From positions 34,136,668 through 34,200,667 of the forward strand of contig NC_092569.1 in assembly GCF_037975245.1 (NCBI RefSeq): a stretch of 64,000 nt of DNA, written 5' to 3'. Each line of letters opens with the position of its first letter. The first letter of the stretch is position 1. The notes beneath the pieces are model-generated. The model saw only the letters and a list, made by a program, of their open reading frames with translations, did no database searches and was not told the origin of the DNA. Positions 13,423 to 24,583 of this stretch are shown here, one piece after another. The stretch comes from Apostichopus japonicus. Its lineage: Eukaryota > Echinodermata > Holothuroidea > Aspidochirotida > Stichopodidae. The translations under genes were made by a program, and so were the position numbers.

Positions 13423-14524
13423 CAGGCGCGGCGGAACGGAAAAATGATTGGGGGGGGGGCTAATGTGTGGACACTATTTAAGCGGAGCGCCACCATCAGT
13501 TGGCGGGGAGCGTACAAGAAAATTTTGGGTTTTTTCAAACCCCCAGATGGCCGGAAACGGCACTTCCCGAGTGTTTTATGCTTCGAATACCTACCCCTAG
13601 AATATGGGTCTCAAGCCTGCAATTTCTCAGATTGCACGAAAGTCTGTAAAAACATTGTAATTTGTATATTCGATGGTGTTTTAATAAGAGAGTAGCTATT
13701 ACTCGAAGTGTACTCGCAAAGACGTTTTTGAGTGTAGTAAGGGCAGTGGCGGAGCTAGGGGTATTGGTTGGGGGGGGGCAAGAATAGTCTGTAGGGGCGC
13801 TTTCGACACTATCTAAGCGGAGCGCCACCACAGGTTGGCGCGGAGCGGTCAGAAAATTTTTGAGTAAAGACACTCCCTAGATTGCAGGAAATCACCCTTT
13901 CGGGCCTTACTAATTTGCAGATAAACGGAGAATAAATAGGTGTCGTCGCCATTTTGTCGGAAAATTACACCAACAGAATATGACAAATGTCAATAGGTAT
14001 ATGAGAGCGCAATAAAATAGTCAATAATCGCGAATAAGTAAAAAAGTAGTGAAAAGCTGAAAAGGGCGCCAGCAGTCCATTTGAGTCCGTCAGGGGGGGG
14101 GGGGCATCCGCCCCTGACTGTATATATGGACGCTCCGCCACTAAGTAAGGGGATGTTGGAGAACTGGCTGAAATGAGGCAAGTCATTGGCCTAAGACGAA
14201 GTTGTGTTACGCTTACCGGTACTCCGGTACTCACACTAACTTCTTCCACTTTTCACGGGGTGTGAAGACGCGGTTGGGGTGACAATGTGGTCTATAGCCA
14301 GGGGACGGGCCGAGGGTCCCCCAGCAATTACTAACATTATTACACCTATATAGTTTACGTGTGCATCGGACAGATCGACAAGTATGCATTGAAAAATGGG
14401 CAGATGCACCTTTCGGAACCTTGGTAAATATTGGGGGGGGGGGGCTTATCATGCATTTGCCCCCTCAACTTTTTCATTGGAGGGCTGAGCCCCCCAAGCC
14501 CCCCCCCCGGTTCCGCCGCCACTG
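13423..14524. mobile_element. Middle nested element, 8-bp TSD GGGAGGGG
   Basis: The left end reads CAGGCGCGGCGGAACGG and the right end is the complement of CAGTGGCGGCGGAACCGG. The flanks are GGGAGGGG at 13415-13422 and 14525-14532. The copy of the outer element at 63167 has this site unfilled. About 690 bp are its own; the rest is a third element. It carries one copy of the GCGCCA/TGGCG hairpin core (13471-13572). Confidence 0.85.
13744..14143. mobile_element. Inner nested 400-bp element, 8-bp TSD AGTAAGGG
   Basis: It begins CAGTGGCGGAGC and ends GCTCCGCCACTA. The flanks are AGTAAGGG at 13736-13743 and 14144-14151. A further copy of the hairpin core lies at 13803-13870. Confidence 0.88.
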
Positions 14525-15659
14525 GGGAGGGGGTGCCCCCTCCCCTTTGGAAAATTGTCTATTGCTGAATGCCCTCAGATGCAATTTGGTGCGACAAAAG
14601 TGTACAATGGTGATGTTAATTTACTTCTAAAAAAAATGTTTCCCAGGTGTAATTTTCTAAAATATTTATGAAACAAAGTTGGGATCATCTTTCTCAAGAA
14701 ATTTTATTTCTCATAGGTTATAAATTTCTTACAACCAGCCTGTAACTGCAAAATGGTGTTAAACTGTAATCCTCATGCTCATACATTTACATAGCTCCCA
14801 ACTCTTGAGAAGGCAAATGCTGGTCCATGCCACGAATCGCCGTCCTGGGGGAGGGGTATAAGGGGAGGGGGTGTCCCCCTCCCCTTTTGATTTTTTTTGG
14901 AATCCTGGTGATGCCTACATGTAAAATGGTGGCACTTAGAAAGGCTTTTGTCACCCAAAATTTTCTGAGAAATATGCATTTTTCTGTGTGTAACATCAAT
15001 AAATTGAATAGTAGGTGATAATTCATTCTTTCCCGTGGCATGAAAATGTTCGCTGCTCGCCCCAATGAAAAGAAATATAGGCTAATTTGAGGTTCAAATG
15101 ATGCTGTAAAGGAGGTTTTATACTCTATTATGCTAAATGCTAAAGAAATGATGGTTGCTAAGTCAAAATTTGATGCAAATTTTTTTATGTATACTTGACA
15201 ATTACAATGCGGTTTTTTCGGACGCTTGTGCGGGTCAGCGGGTTTGGGTGTTAGAATGCGGGTCTAATTCCCGCGAATTGCGGGTCAGTTGGGAGCTCTG
15301 CATTTAATTTTAAACCAGAAAACGAAAAGGTTTAGACTAGTCTACCACTGCTATTCCTCTCGATTTTTTTAATTTCCAATCATATGATTTAGCGGATGTT
15401 CGGAAACACTTTTTGGCTCACCTTTGGGGGGGGGGCCATGGCCTCCCTTGGCCCCCCTTGGATCCGCCAGTGCCCCAGCCTATAGCTGGTTAGGTTAGTT
15501 CGTCCAAGTGAATGAGGAAGTCCATGGTTCTTCTAGGTTCAAAATGTCACAACTCTTTCTCATTAACAAAGACAGTTACTGGACGTATATTATAACGCCA
15601 AAATAGAGATAAGCTGTTGGTAATATTTTCGTGACTTTAATGGCGGTAGTTCAACTTAC

Positions 15660-15760
15660 ATTCAGAACATTGGATGAGATCATACGTGCCAAGATTGTCT
15701 GTAGGGCCAGGTACAGCAAAATATTACCACTCTGGAAGAAACTTGTGGCTGTGTTAGGCT
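15660..15760 (-). CDS. Candidate 3' exon of the sushi gene (possible membrane segment)
   Basis: The 101-bp segment has an acceptor (TTTTTACAATGCAG) and a donor (GAAT then GTAAGTTG). It enters in phase 1, which fits the sushi exon at 16211-16396, and reads through with no stop. The encoded stretch includes ILLYLALQTILARMIS, which could be a weak transmembrane helix. No downstream exon in the required phase was found, so the exon is tentative. Confidence 0.35.
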
Positions 15761-15789
15761 CTGCATTGTAAAAATTGGTTTAGAAGCGT

Positions 15790-16205
15790 CAACTGAAACA
15801 TGTCTTCATCACTTTACCTGCCATTTACAAAAGTCCCCTTCTCTGGACAGCATCAGCTCTCCTATCTGTGCCCTCCCAACTATCTGTGCCCTCCCCTAGC
15901 CCTCCACCAGCCCCCTCCCCGAAATAATAAATAAATAGTATAAAATTCTGCCTACGGTCTCACATTAATGCATATACTTTAGATATAATCCACGTATCAT
16001 AACACTTGCTATTTGTCAACACAAACATTTCTTCATCACTTTATCTGCCATTTAAGAAAAATCATGCTTAGGACAGCTATATATTAGCTCACATTTGTGC
16101 CCTCCCCCCCCCCCCCACCCCAAATAATAAATAAAATAGAATCAAACTCTGGCTATACGGTCTCGCATTAATGAGCACTTTAGATATAATCCACGTATCA
16201 TAATA
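15790..16205. repeat. Diverged ~220-bp intronic tandem duplication
   Basis: Two copies (about 15790-16010 and 16020-16205) share CTTCATCACTTTA, TGCCCTCCC, AATAATAAATAAA and TTAGATATAATCCACGTATC in the same order. The right copy abuts the splice donor of the sushi exon, so the duplication also copied the donor region; the left copy retains a GCAAGTGTTATG relic. Confidence 0.75.
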
Positions 16206-16210
16206 CTTGC

Positions 16211-19200
16211 CACAAGATGGTTCTTCATCATACGTCCAGTTACCATAGAGACACACAAAACTGTCGTCTCCTTTCAACGTGGATCCTTGCGGACATGAAC
16301 AGATTATTTTTGTTCCATTCTGGTAAGAAATTCCATCATCGATCGGTGGATTCGATTTAATTACCACATCTGACAGATTTAATTGGCACGACTTGGCTGA
16401 CAAAAAGAAAAGGAAGATATATGATGGTATAGCGTTTGAGTTAAGGTATACAAATACAGGGATGTGTCCAGGATTTCCTGAGTGCCGGGTATACTGATTG
16501 GAAGCTGGTCACTTCGCCCAACAACCATTTCGCCCAACTGCCATTTCGCCCAACCTTACCATTTCGCCCAACCAGCCTGGTCATTTCGCCCAACCAGCCT
16601 GGTCATTTCGCCCAACCAGCCTGGTCATTTCGCCCAACCTTGATTAAATATTATACTTTACTAAGGAAACGTTCGGGAATTGTTAACGTTACAGGATACG
16701 AACCGAATATTAAGGAAACTTGAGGAAGGATCATTGTTTAAGGGGTTAGGTTTGATAGGTTTGATAGGAAACGTTCGGAAATTGTTAACGTTACGGGATA
16801 CGAACCGAATGATTAAGGAAAGTTGAAGTCGTGGTTACATTGATACAGTGGTTACATTGATTAAATATAATACTTCAATATTACGGACGGGCTTTATATT
16901 TTAAATTGTTTTCAATTTAATAAGGAAACGTTCGGGAATTGTTAGTCGGTAGGATGGATCAGTGTTTTAGGGGTTAGGTTTGATAGGTTTTTATGGAGAC
17001 CAATTCCCCTTTGTTTGTATAACATTAGATTAACACTATGTAGAACTAGATAAACACCTAACTGCTGTGAACAATACCCTTGATTAATGCCTGGCGGACT
17101 TGATAAACGCTTGTCCGAAGTCATCAAGCAGAACAATAGCTGTGGATTAATAAACCACGAACAAAAGGCCTCCGATAACGTCTGGTTTTAAATTGAACTA
17201 GTGAAACTAGAAAAGGTGATATTATTCCACTCCGATTCCCCTTTGTTTGTATAATAAAATAACTTCCAAAGTAATGTAATCCTCCCATTATACCCGAAAT
17301 ACTGCTCAGACTCCGATCGATATCGAACGAACATCACTTTATTTACCAACCACGAGGTAATATAGCCCAAAATAAATCAAATTTAACTAGTGAAAAAGAA
17401 AAAGTAATATTATTCTGACTGAATATGAGTAAAACAATGGTTGGGCGAAATGACCAACAAGGTTGGGTGAAATGACCAGGCTGGTTGGGCGAAATGACCC
17501 GGCTGGTTGGGCGAAATGGCAGTTGGGCAAAATGGTTGTTGGGCGAAGTGACCAGAAAGCTACTGATCGCCGTCCTGGGGGAGGGGTCTAAGGGGTCCCT
17601 ATGGCAAGCCGTTTTAACATTTACCTCGTTATTCTACTTAAACCAGTTCCACTTAAGTAGAATACAATTAAGCTTAAGTGAAATTAATTTGAAAAAAAGT
17701 AGAATGGCATTTTACTTAAGTTTAATTGTATTCCACGTAAGTAAAATTACCACTTTATTTAAGCTTAAGTTAAATTCAATTTCACGTAAGCTTAATTGTA
17801 TTCTACTTAAGTAAAATACAATTCTACTTAAGTAACATTGAATTTAGCTTAAGTAAAAGTGTCATTCTTTTTCACTTAAGCTAACTGAAGTTTACTTATG
17901 TAAAATTGTATTTTGCTTAAGTAGAATACATTTAGGGTTAAGTGAAATTGAATTTAACTTAAGCTAAATTGTATTCTACTTAAGTAGAATTGTATTTTAC
18001 TAAGTAGAACACAATTGCATTTTACTTAAGTAAAATTCAATTCTACTGAAGTAAAATACAACTTAGCATAAGTGGAATTGAAGGATCGGTCGTATGGCAA
18101 GCCGTTTTAACATTTACCTCGTGCGGGGAAGTGGTTGGTCTGGGGGAAGTGTTTACATGGTACCATGCCTTGTGGTACTACTACTACTAGTACCACTGCT
18201 TGGTGGTATACACAACGAAAGCTGGATAAGTATGGCAGTATCGGGGAATGGCCGCAAATAGTTACGTAACTAATACGTCTTGAACGTGACTCTATAGGTC
18301 TCGCACCACAATTAAATGTTCCATTGACTTACACACTAAACTCGTCACTTTCTAGACCTGCCAAAGCATAGATGGAAGTTTTCATCTGGTATATCCTACC
18401 ATGGAGGTAAAAACAGATCCTACCCACCACATGATAGCTGTGATCTTGGCCTATCATGGCACTTGCAAACTTCCATAAAATGACCGTTTAGATTTTGGGC
18501 TAGAAGAGGAGCAAGTTTAGCATACTGAACCCTTCCATCTGCTCGTTCGGAGTAAAATCAACATTTAAGCAAAGATTTTCTAAAATGGTTTATATCACCT
18601 TCGATCCTCCCTATTTTCACACCATCTGTACATTAAATTATGCTATCTTATATAAAGGCAGAACAAACGATGACAGTAAATGATTACATGCTTAAACAGG
18701 CTTTACGTTAGGTACCTTTACCTCTTTTCTGAGCGAATGAACACGTGGTGCGGTATCTATAATAGTATACAAAGTCGGACTTCGCGGCAATACAGTGACG
18801 CAATGAGTGGCATACCGATTGACCAATCACATTTCACTTAAGCGTAATTCTATTTCACTTAAGTGAAATAGATTGACCAATCACATTTCACTTAAGCGTA
18901 ATTCTATTTCACTTAAGTAAAATGCAATTTAGCTTAAGGGAAATTGAAAAGCCATTTTGCTTAAGTAGAATAGCATTTTACTTAAGTAAAATTGAATTTT
19001 ACTTCAGTAGAATTGTATTTTACTTAAGTAGAATTGTATTTTACTTAAGCTTAATTCAATTAAGCTTAAGCTAAATTGAATTTTACTTCAGTAAAATACG
19101 ATATAGACAAAAACCGTTTGAACTTAAGCTAATATGAATTCCGCTTAAGTGGAATACAATTAAGCTTAAGTAAAATGCAATTCTACTAAGTGCAATTCAT

Positions 19201-22200
19201 TTCACTTAAGCTTAATTGTATTCTACTTAAGTGGAATTAATTTTACTTAAGTAGAATAGAGAGGTAAATGTTAAAACGGCTTGCCATATGTCCCCCTCCC
19301 CTTTGAGAAATTTTTCAATTTTTGTAGGAACTCAGATGCCAAATTCTAGCACTTGTGTAGCTTTTTAAGCACATACACAAGTACTGCTAAGCACATACAC
19401 AAGTTTCGCTAACAATTTACATTTTTAATACTTTTTTAGTGAAATAAATTACGTACCTGGTAAAAGTTATTGGCTTGTTTCAAAAAGATTTTACAAGGGA
19501 CCGATTGAGAACCGTAAGTAATGTTTCTCGCATGCGTAACTGATGCATTATTAGTCTGTATATGATTTTGGCATAGGCTAGGCCCAATTTATGTTGAATA
19601 TATTGTTAGGAATGTCGGGATTTTAGATGAAAATAGTGCTGGGCGGGATTCACGATTTTTAAGACAGTGCTGGACGGTAATTTTTATTGCTGGGCGGGCC
19701 GCCCAGCGTGCGTACATCCCTGCACATAGTGACCACCTCAGACAATATACACTCTCCCCTCTCCCTCTTTCCCTTCACCATTTAGTATCCCGTTGTATTT
19801 GGGAATCTGCTTATATCACTCTGATATTTTTAAAGGAAAACTGGTCGAATTTGACTCGATTCGTGTGAAATATGACCAGACTGCCTGGTCTGCCCCTGAA
19901 GTCCTATAGACAATTCCAAATGACCTGATTCTTAATCAGTTCCAAATGACCTGATTCTTAATCAATACAACATGAATGACCATATTTTCTGTGAGCACAA
20001 TTGGATGTCCTTGCGCACAAACGCGTGTAGCCAAGCCCTAAGCAGTATGGCGTAAAGGCGTGTGGACTTAGTGTGTGTGTGTGCGTGTCCATATATAGAC
20101 ACGGTTTGTTGTCCGTCCGTATGTAATGAATTTAATTTTAATTTTTAGGTTTACAATCTTGTTCAGGGCCAAGGCCTTCTCACACGACTTTACAACTTAA
20201 CCCTGGTCATTGGTAACTTGTCGCACCTACACACCAAAGTGTGCACAATTCAATCAATCTCTCCTGGGGCACCACGATGCACCACAACCACGTGTCCCCC
20301 GGGGGACTTCCCATAGGGTGCAGCCACAAACCCGCGCAAACAACTGTATTTACAAGTTACCTAGCAAGTCCCCATTTATACACTTGGGTGAAGAGAGGCA
20401 ATGGCGATAAAGCGCCTTGCCCAAGGACACAACGTAATGATCTGGCCAGGGCTCGAACCTGTAATCCTTAGATCACAAGTCCACTGCTTTAACCACTTAA
20501 CCACAACGCCCTCACGTGAATGCTTAGCGGTGGATACCCAAGTTTCAAAACTCACTGCTATGAATCAGTGGCTAAGTTGTCACCAAGGGGTTCTCAATCC
20601 GAGGCCAGTGGACCTTCTCCAGTCCGCCGGGAAAGTCAGTGAAAAAACACAATCTGGCAACAATCTTGCACTACTCGGGTATGCTGGCGGGCCCTCGACA
20701 TCTTAGGCTTTGGACAGCCTACTGGCCTAGCCTTTAGATTACTCAATCTAACCATTGCAGGATTTGGGGTTCTCTCTGATTCTCCCCTGGCCCATAGACT
20801 GGACCATTAAGCCTCAAGTGGTAGGCTAAGGATTTGTTTCGCTTTCTGGGGGCGAGGGGGAGGGGGCATTCACCCAGATCATTGTTTTGTTCTCAAACTC
20901 AGTACCGTAACGGATATATTAACATAACGTACGTGATACTTTCAATAGAGAATTTTGATCAACGACATAACAAGAACGTTCAGCCTAAACTTTGGGATGT
21001 TAACGATTCGAATTATCCCATGGCGAGAACCTTCCATTTAAAACGTGTATCCCCGACCCTACCCCCCCCCTCCCGCACCTCCCTTCTCCCTTTTGTACCC
21101 CATTTCAAGTAAGAAATTTGAAAGAGGTTTATATTACTCGTTGGTTAAATGACACCACAATGTCATCACATTAATAGTAAACAACACAAATTCAGTTCAT
21201 GGTTTCCTATTTCTCTACATTTTCTCCATATCTGTGCAGGGATCTGGCAATTTTGTGGTTGATGCGTATCATTTAAACTACTTCCCTCCCTCATTTTTCC
21301 GTCCCTCCCTCCCCTGCATCCGCTGCCCCAACTTCTGTCACTCTATACCCTCCCTTCCTCTTCCTTACAAATCTTTAGTCCCTCTCATCAATATACAAGA
21401 AAATTGAAGTTCAATCACTAATTTGGGTGCAGGGGTTGTTGCACAACAATAACACCCATATAAAACACAACACTTTTATTTTTATACCTTCACACTTCAA
21501 TTGGTCCAGTTCTTCTCCCCATGAAATATGGCCTGTGGTGGGCCTGCGACTACATTCGAAAGAATCATTGGTGTTTGAGCGTATGTAGCGCTTATCCACA
21601 CACTCACATTCCAACGTGGATTGCAAACCATAACACGGTGGTGCTGTATTACCTCCCCGTGTTACCTCTGTACATTCAACATTAGCCTGCGTCAGTGAAG
21701 CCTCGTCGAGGAAACATTGGGTATATTTGTCGCATTCTGATCAGATATAAATATTATAATATTTAACACTTTTTTAATATTCATGGCTGACATTGTTTAC
21801 CGTTTATCATCACGATAGTTTAGTATATACCAATTATAATTAATTAATACAATTATATTACAATTTTTTTAAATCAATTTACACATCGGTGATAAGAAAA
21901 TAAGCACCTATACACATAGGCATAGGCTGGACGCATAGGCTGGACACATAGGCCAACATGCTGGTACTCTAAGACAAACCAAAATATATTTGCTTTCCAT
22001 CTATACTAAGTTTCTTACTATGATAGAACTCATGCCTAAACAATCTTTCAATAAACTGTCTTCCTCTGCTTAGTGTTTGTGCAAACTTCGTACCTTGCAC
22101 AGGGCAGGTACAGCTCTACATCATCGTCGTATGATACATACAACATTCTACCTATGATACGAAGTCAGCATTGTGAAGCAATATATAGCAATATTGAGGT

Positions 22201-23257
22201 CTTTAATTAACGTGATTGGTGCAAACTTTCAGACATCTTTATGTGACTGATTTAGAATTCATTAATACAATAATCAGGCTTCTTCTTTGCGATATTTTGT
22301 ATTCAGCTCCTGAAACATCTCAGGCATATGGACATATACACTGGTATACCGTTTCCCCTTCCACTTCCCATTACCAATTCTTGTACTTTTCGAGTACGTT
22401 TATTAGTAATGGTATTTCGATTCCATTATTCTGTACTCACACTGTTAAGTCCTACTCTCATTGATTTGTACTCTTCATTATTATGTTCTCGTACTCAAAC
22501 TCGATAACAGCAACAACAGATCTGGTACTCGTACGGAGTATACTCATTACTTTGTATACTCGTAATTTAACTTAAAGCATTGCAGACTACTAGACTCATG
22601 CAACCCCGCAGGTTTGCCCAACAACTTCCCTAAATATATGGGGGGGGGGGGGGGAAGTGGTGCCATCTTATACCTGCTGTATATAACACAAACGTTTGCC
22701 TCTCCCTTGCGAGTCCGGTTCAAGGCTACCATCGCACCCCCATACCCTTCCACAGTGCAATAAAAAAAAACACCTAGTCATTGGCCAGTTTTTAAGGTAA
22801 CACATTCATGGATCTAACATTGATAGTGTTAATTGAAGCAATTTTTTCAGAAGAATAAGAACTTGAAGGAATGAAGTCGTAGTGCTAAATATAACTTGAC
22901 ATTTCATAAAAGTAGCCATGATTGTTTCTAGTTTTCCAAGATGCTTTTTGTAGCAGTCAGCTGCATTGACATATCAGTCCTTCACGAGTTTGCAAATGTC
23001 CTGTTAAAGGCCTACCCAGAGCCGTACATAGAGAATCTCTATATACAGCTCTGGGCCTACCATCACAATATCATTCCACTGTGTCACGTGAGTAAGAACT
23101 CAGTGGGGAAACAGATACATTCATGAATAAGATCTAAATATTATTAATGTGGCTAATTTACATTCAGTAGGCTAAACTTACTCGAGTTTTGGCTTCCAGC
23201 AAGCGGAGAGAAAGAAGAAAAAGAGATAAAAAGAAGAAATTTCAGGATAATATCCAT
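16211..23257 (-). CDS. Secreted sushi (CCP)-like protein, 3 exons identified, 3' end open
   Basis: Exon 1 (23182-23257) starts at an ATG in good context and encodes MDIILKFLLFISFSSF, a typical signal peptide; it ends in phase 1 at GTAAGTTT. Exon 2 (21488-21736, 83 codons) and exon 3 (16211-16396, 62 codons) are symmetric phase 1-1 exons, as usual for extracellular modules. Exon 3 reads SCQLNLSDVV to NWTYDEEPSCG, with the cysteine and Trp spacing of a CCP module. Exon 2 has eight cysteines. Both share C-x-C and later DSF-x-C, W and C. Exon 3 ends at a GC donor (TGTG then GCAAGTATT). Known role of such modules: protein or carbohydrate binding in complement, adhesion or lectin proteins; the specific function is unknown. 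A weak candidate next exon is at 15660-15760. The introns are full of mobile elements. Confidence 0.75.
16505..17555. mobile_element. Foldback-like element with CGCCCAAC tandem arms
   Basis: The left arm (16505-16640) and right arm (17441-17555) are inverted copies made of tandem units such as CATTTCGCCCAACCAGCCTG. The outermost part, CTGGTCACTTCGCCCAACAA, is matched exactly at the two ends. The interior holds two to three direct copies of a unit containing GGAAACGTTCGGGAATTG and GATACGAACCGAAT. I see no transposase and no clear target duplication. Confidence 0.8.
17600..19288. mobile_element. Element with ACTTAAGT palindrome arrays and 28-bp ends
   Basis: A 28-bp terminus beginning TATGGCAAGCCGTTTTAA occurs at 17600-17627, again in direct orientation at 18093-18120, and inverted at 19261-19288, all identical. 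Between the first two and before the third lie ~470-bp and ~440-bp arrays of degenerate units centred on the self-complementary ACTTAAGT or AAGCTTAAGT. A ~51-bp tandem duplication lies near 18818-18920. The central 700 bp (18121-18820) is different and related to 37010-37200. Flanking TA is compatible with a TA duplication but not proven. Confidence 0.8.
18290..18520 (+). repeat. Interspersed repeat copy A (CCATTGACTTACACACTAA family)
   Basis: Shares CATTGACTTACACACTAA, TCGTCACTTTC, TATCCTACC and GGGCTAGAAGAG, in order, with 37010-37200. It shares the first word with 42940-43260 on the opposite strand. The copies are diverged. Confidence 0.6.
20150..20513 (-). mobile_element. tRNA-derived SINE, minus orientation
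   Basis: On the minus strand the 5' end has a tRNA-like promoter: an A-box-like TGTGGTTAAGTGG (about 20497-20509) and a B box GGTTCGAGCC (20450-20459). A conserved body with CCTTGGGCAAGGCGC and CTCTTCACCCAAGTG follows, a central region I recall from tRNA-derived SINEs of many marine invertebrates. The 3' boundary is approximate and no target duplication was found. It lies in an intron of the sushi gene, in the gene's orientation. Confidence 0.75.
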
Positions 23258-24580
23258 TCTCCTTTCTCAGATATAGTTTCCCCGAGACCAAGATATTTCG
23301 GAAATCTGTCCTTTTGAACGAGGATATAGCTAACGCGATAATACGTGTGTCTTGGTAAACGTTGTTAAGTGTACAACTGAAGACGAGCTGCCTTACGCTT
23401 TAGTCTATATTGCCTCAATCACTGCATAATATACTGTTCAGGTTACATACACAGCTGTAACGAGTGCTGTGATAAAACTACTGGAATAATATCATACCAA
23501 CAACTCTGTATGTAAATACGTTATAACATTGCTATTACTTTACACCAGTTTTACGATATGGGTTTCATGGAAATGAGACTTGTTTTTATTCCCTTGATTA
23601 CCTATAGATAGAGGTCATAATGCGCTTACTCATAATAATAGCAACATAATTACTATAAGTTATCGTAGTGATTACGTAATGGCCTCACCTCATGTTTCAC
23701 GAGTACGGCAGCATTAATTGAAACATTTGGATAAACTACCGCAGTTATAGATGTGGTTATGTTTAAATAGTGAGTTAACCCCCCACCCCCCCCCCCCCAC
23801 ATACACACACATTTAACGAATTCATACTTTCCAGAATTGGGTAATGTTTTGCATACAGTTGACAATCAATCTCGCTTGATATTTTTGTTCAATTCAACCA
23901 ATGTTCTCGTTCGCTACGATGTTGACAATTTACAGAGAAATGTCTTTACTTGACTTATAATTGGGCACACCAGTGGCGTATAAAAAGAGGGGACGCGGAA
24001 TAATTACTGCAGTGCGCGTGCGCGCTACAATATTACGATAACTAGCCCGCTCCATCATCTATATGGCTGGCTGGTGAATGCCAGCTGAACATACAATCTT
24101 CGTAGCAATCCCAAATTTACAGGTTGGCTACGCAGGAAAAAATCCAGACTCAGATTTGCATAGAATTATGGCGACGAACAGTTAATTCTGCACACGTAAA
24201 TAAAATAGATCTCCTTGAGTAGCATATATACTTCTTCAAACAATACATAAGATTCTCTACCTTGGTTCGTTATTCTCGAATTGAACAAGAAAGGTAACAT
24301 TTGAACGCATTCGAGCTTCAGCTCAAGTTGCAACATAGGCACTTGTAACGTTCTTTTTGTGACATATCATGATATACTATGGCCGTGTATGGCTATATTA
24401 CGTGTTTGGGATGATGATACACCAGGGCCAGGAAATCGACCAAGCCATTTTTAATGGGTGTTACATTTGAAATGATAGACTATAGACCTACGTGTATTCA
24501 TAAGATTAATCGTCCATTATGTCTTCGGATGTTCTGTATGTTCGTAAAATTTCGCTAACTGGGCGAGGGTACAGTGACGT
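23258..24580. other. 5' flank of the sushi gene; otherwise nothing assigned
   Basis: The first ~100 bp upstream of the ATG should hold the leader and promoter of the minus-strand gene. A C/CA tract lies at 23780-23812. No other coding or repeat structure is recognised. Confidence 0.4.
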
Positions 24581-24583
24581 TAA

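Larger units (their letters stand above)
13342..15472. mobile_element. Outer hAT-like element of a three-level nest, 8-bp TSD
   Basis: The element begins CACTGGCGGATCCAGGG and ends with the complement of CACTGGCGGATCCAAGG. It is flanked by the 8-bp duplication CCCCAGCC (13334-13341 and 15473-15480). Eight-bp duplications are typical of hAT elements. No transposase is present. Its own sequence is about 1.02 kb once the 1.1-kb nested insertion is removed. A second copy starts at 63167 and aligns across the insertion point without it. It contains a G/C hairpin (AGGGGAGGGGG, short loop, complement) near 14860-14886. Confidence 0.88.
16457..19728. mobile_element. Composite element with CAGGGATGT-type ends
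   Basis: The left end CAGGGATGTGTCC (16457) and the right end ACATCCCTG (ending 19722) are inverted. Flanking 8-mers differ, so either a mutation or a recombination has removed the duplication, or the pairing is wrong. Inside are two separate foldback-like elements and fragments of the same G/C-rich family seen at 14834 (ATCGCCGTCCTGGGGGAGGG at 17567). Confidence 0.55.

Noticed and set aside
14787-15065. Frame MGRAANIFMPRERMNY (also at 63380-63775) as a gene
   Set aside because: It lies inside both copies of the CACTGGCGGATCC element, contains the G/C hairpin, and has no coding features.
16449-19730. Claim of an 8-bp target duplication for the CAGGGATGT composite element
   Set aside because: The adjacent 8-mers (TACAAATA and CACATAGT) do not match.
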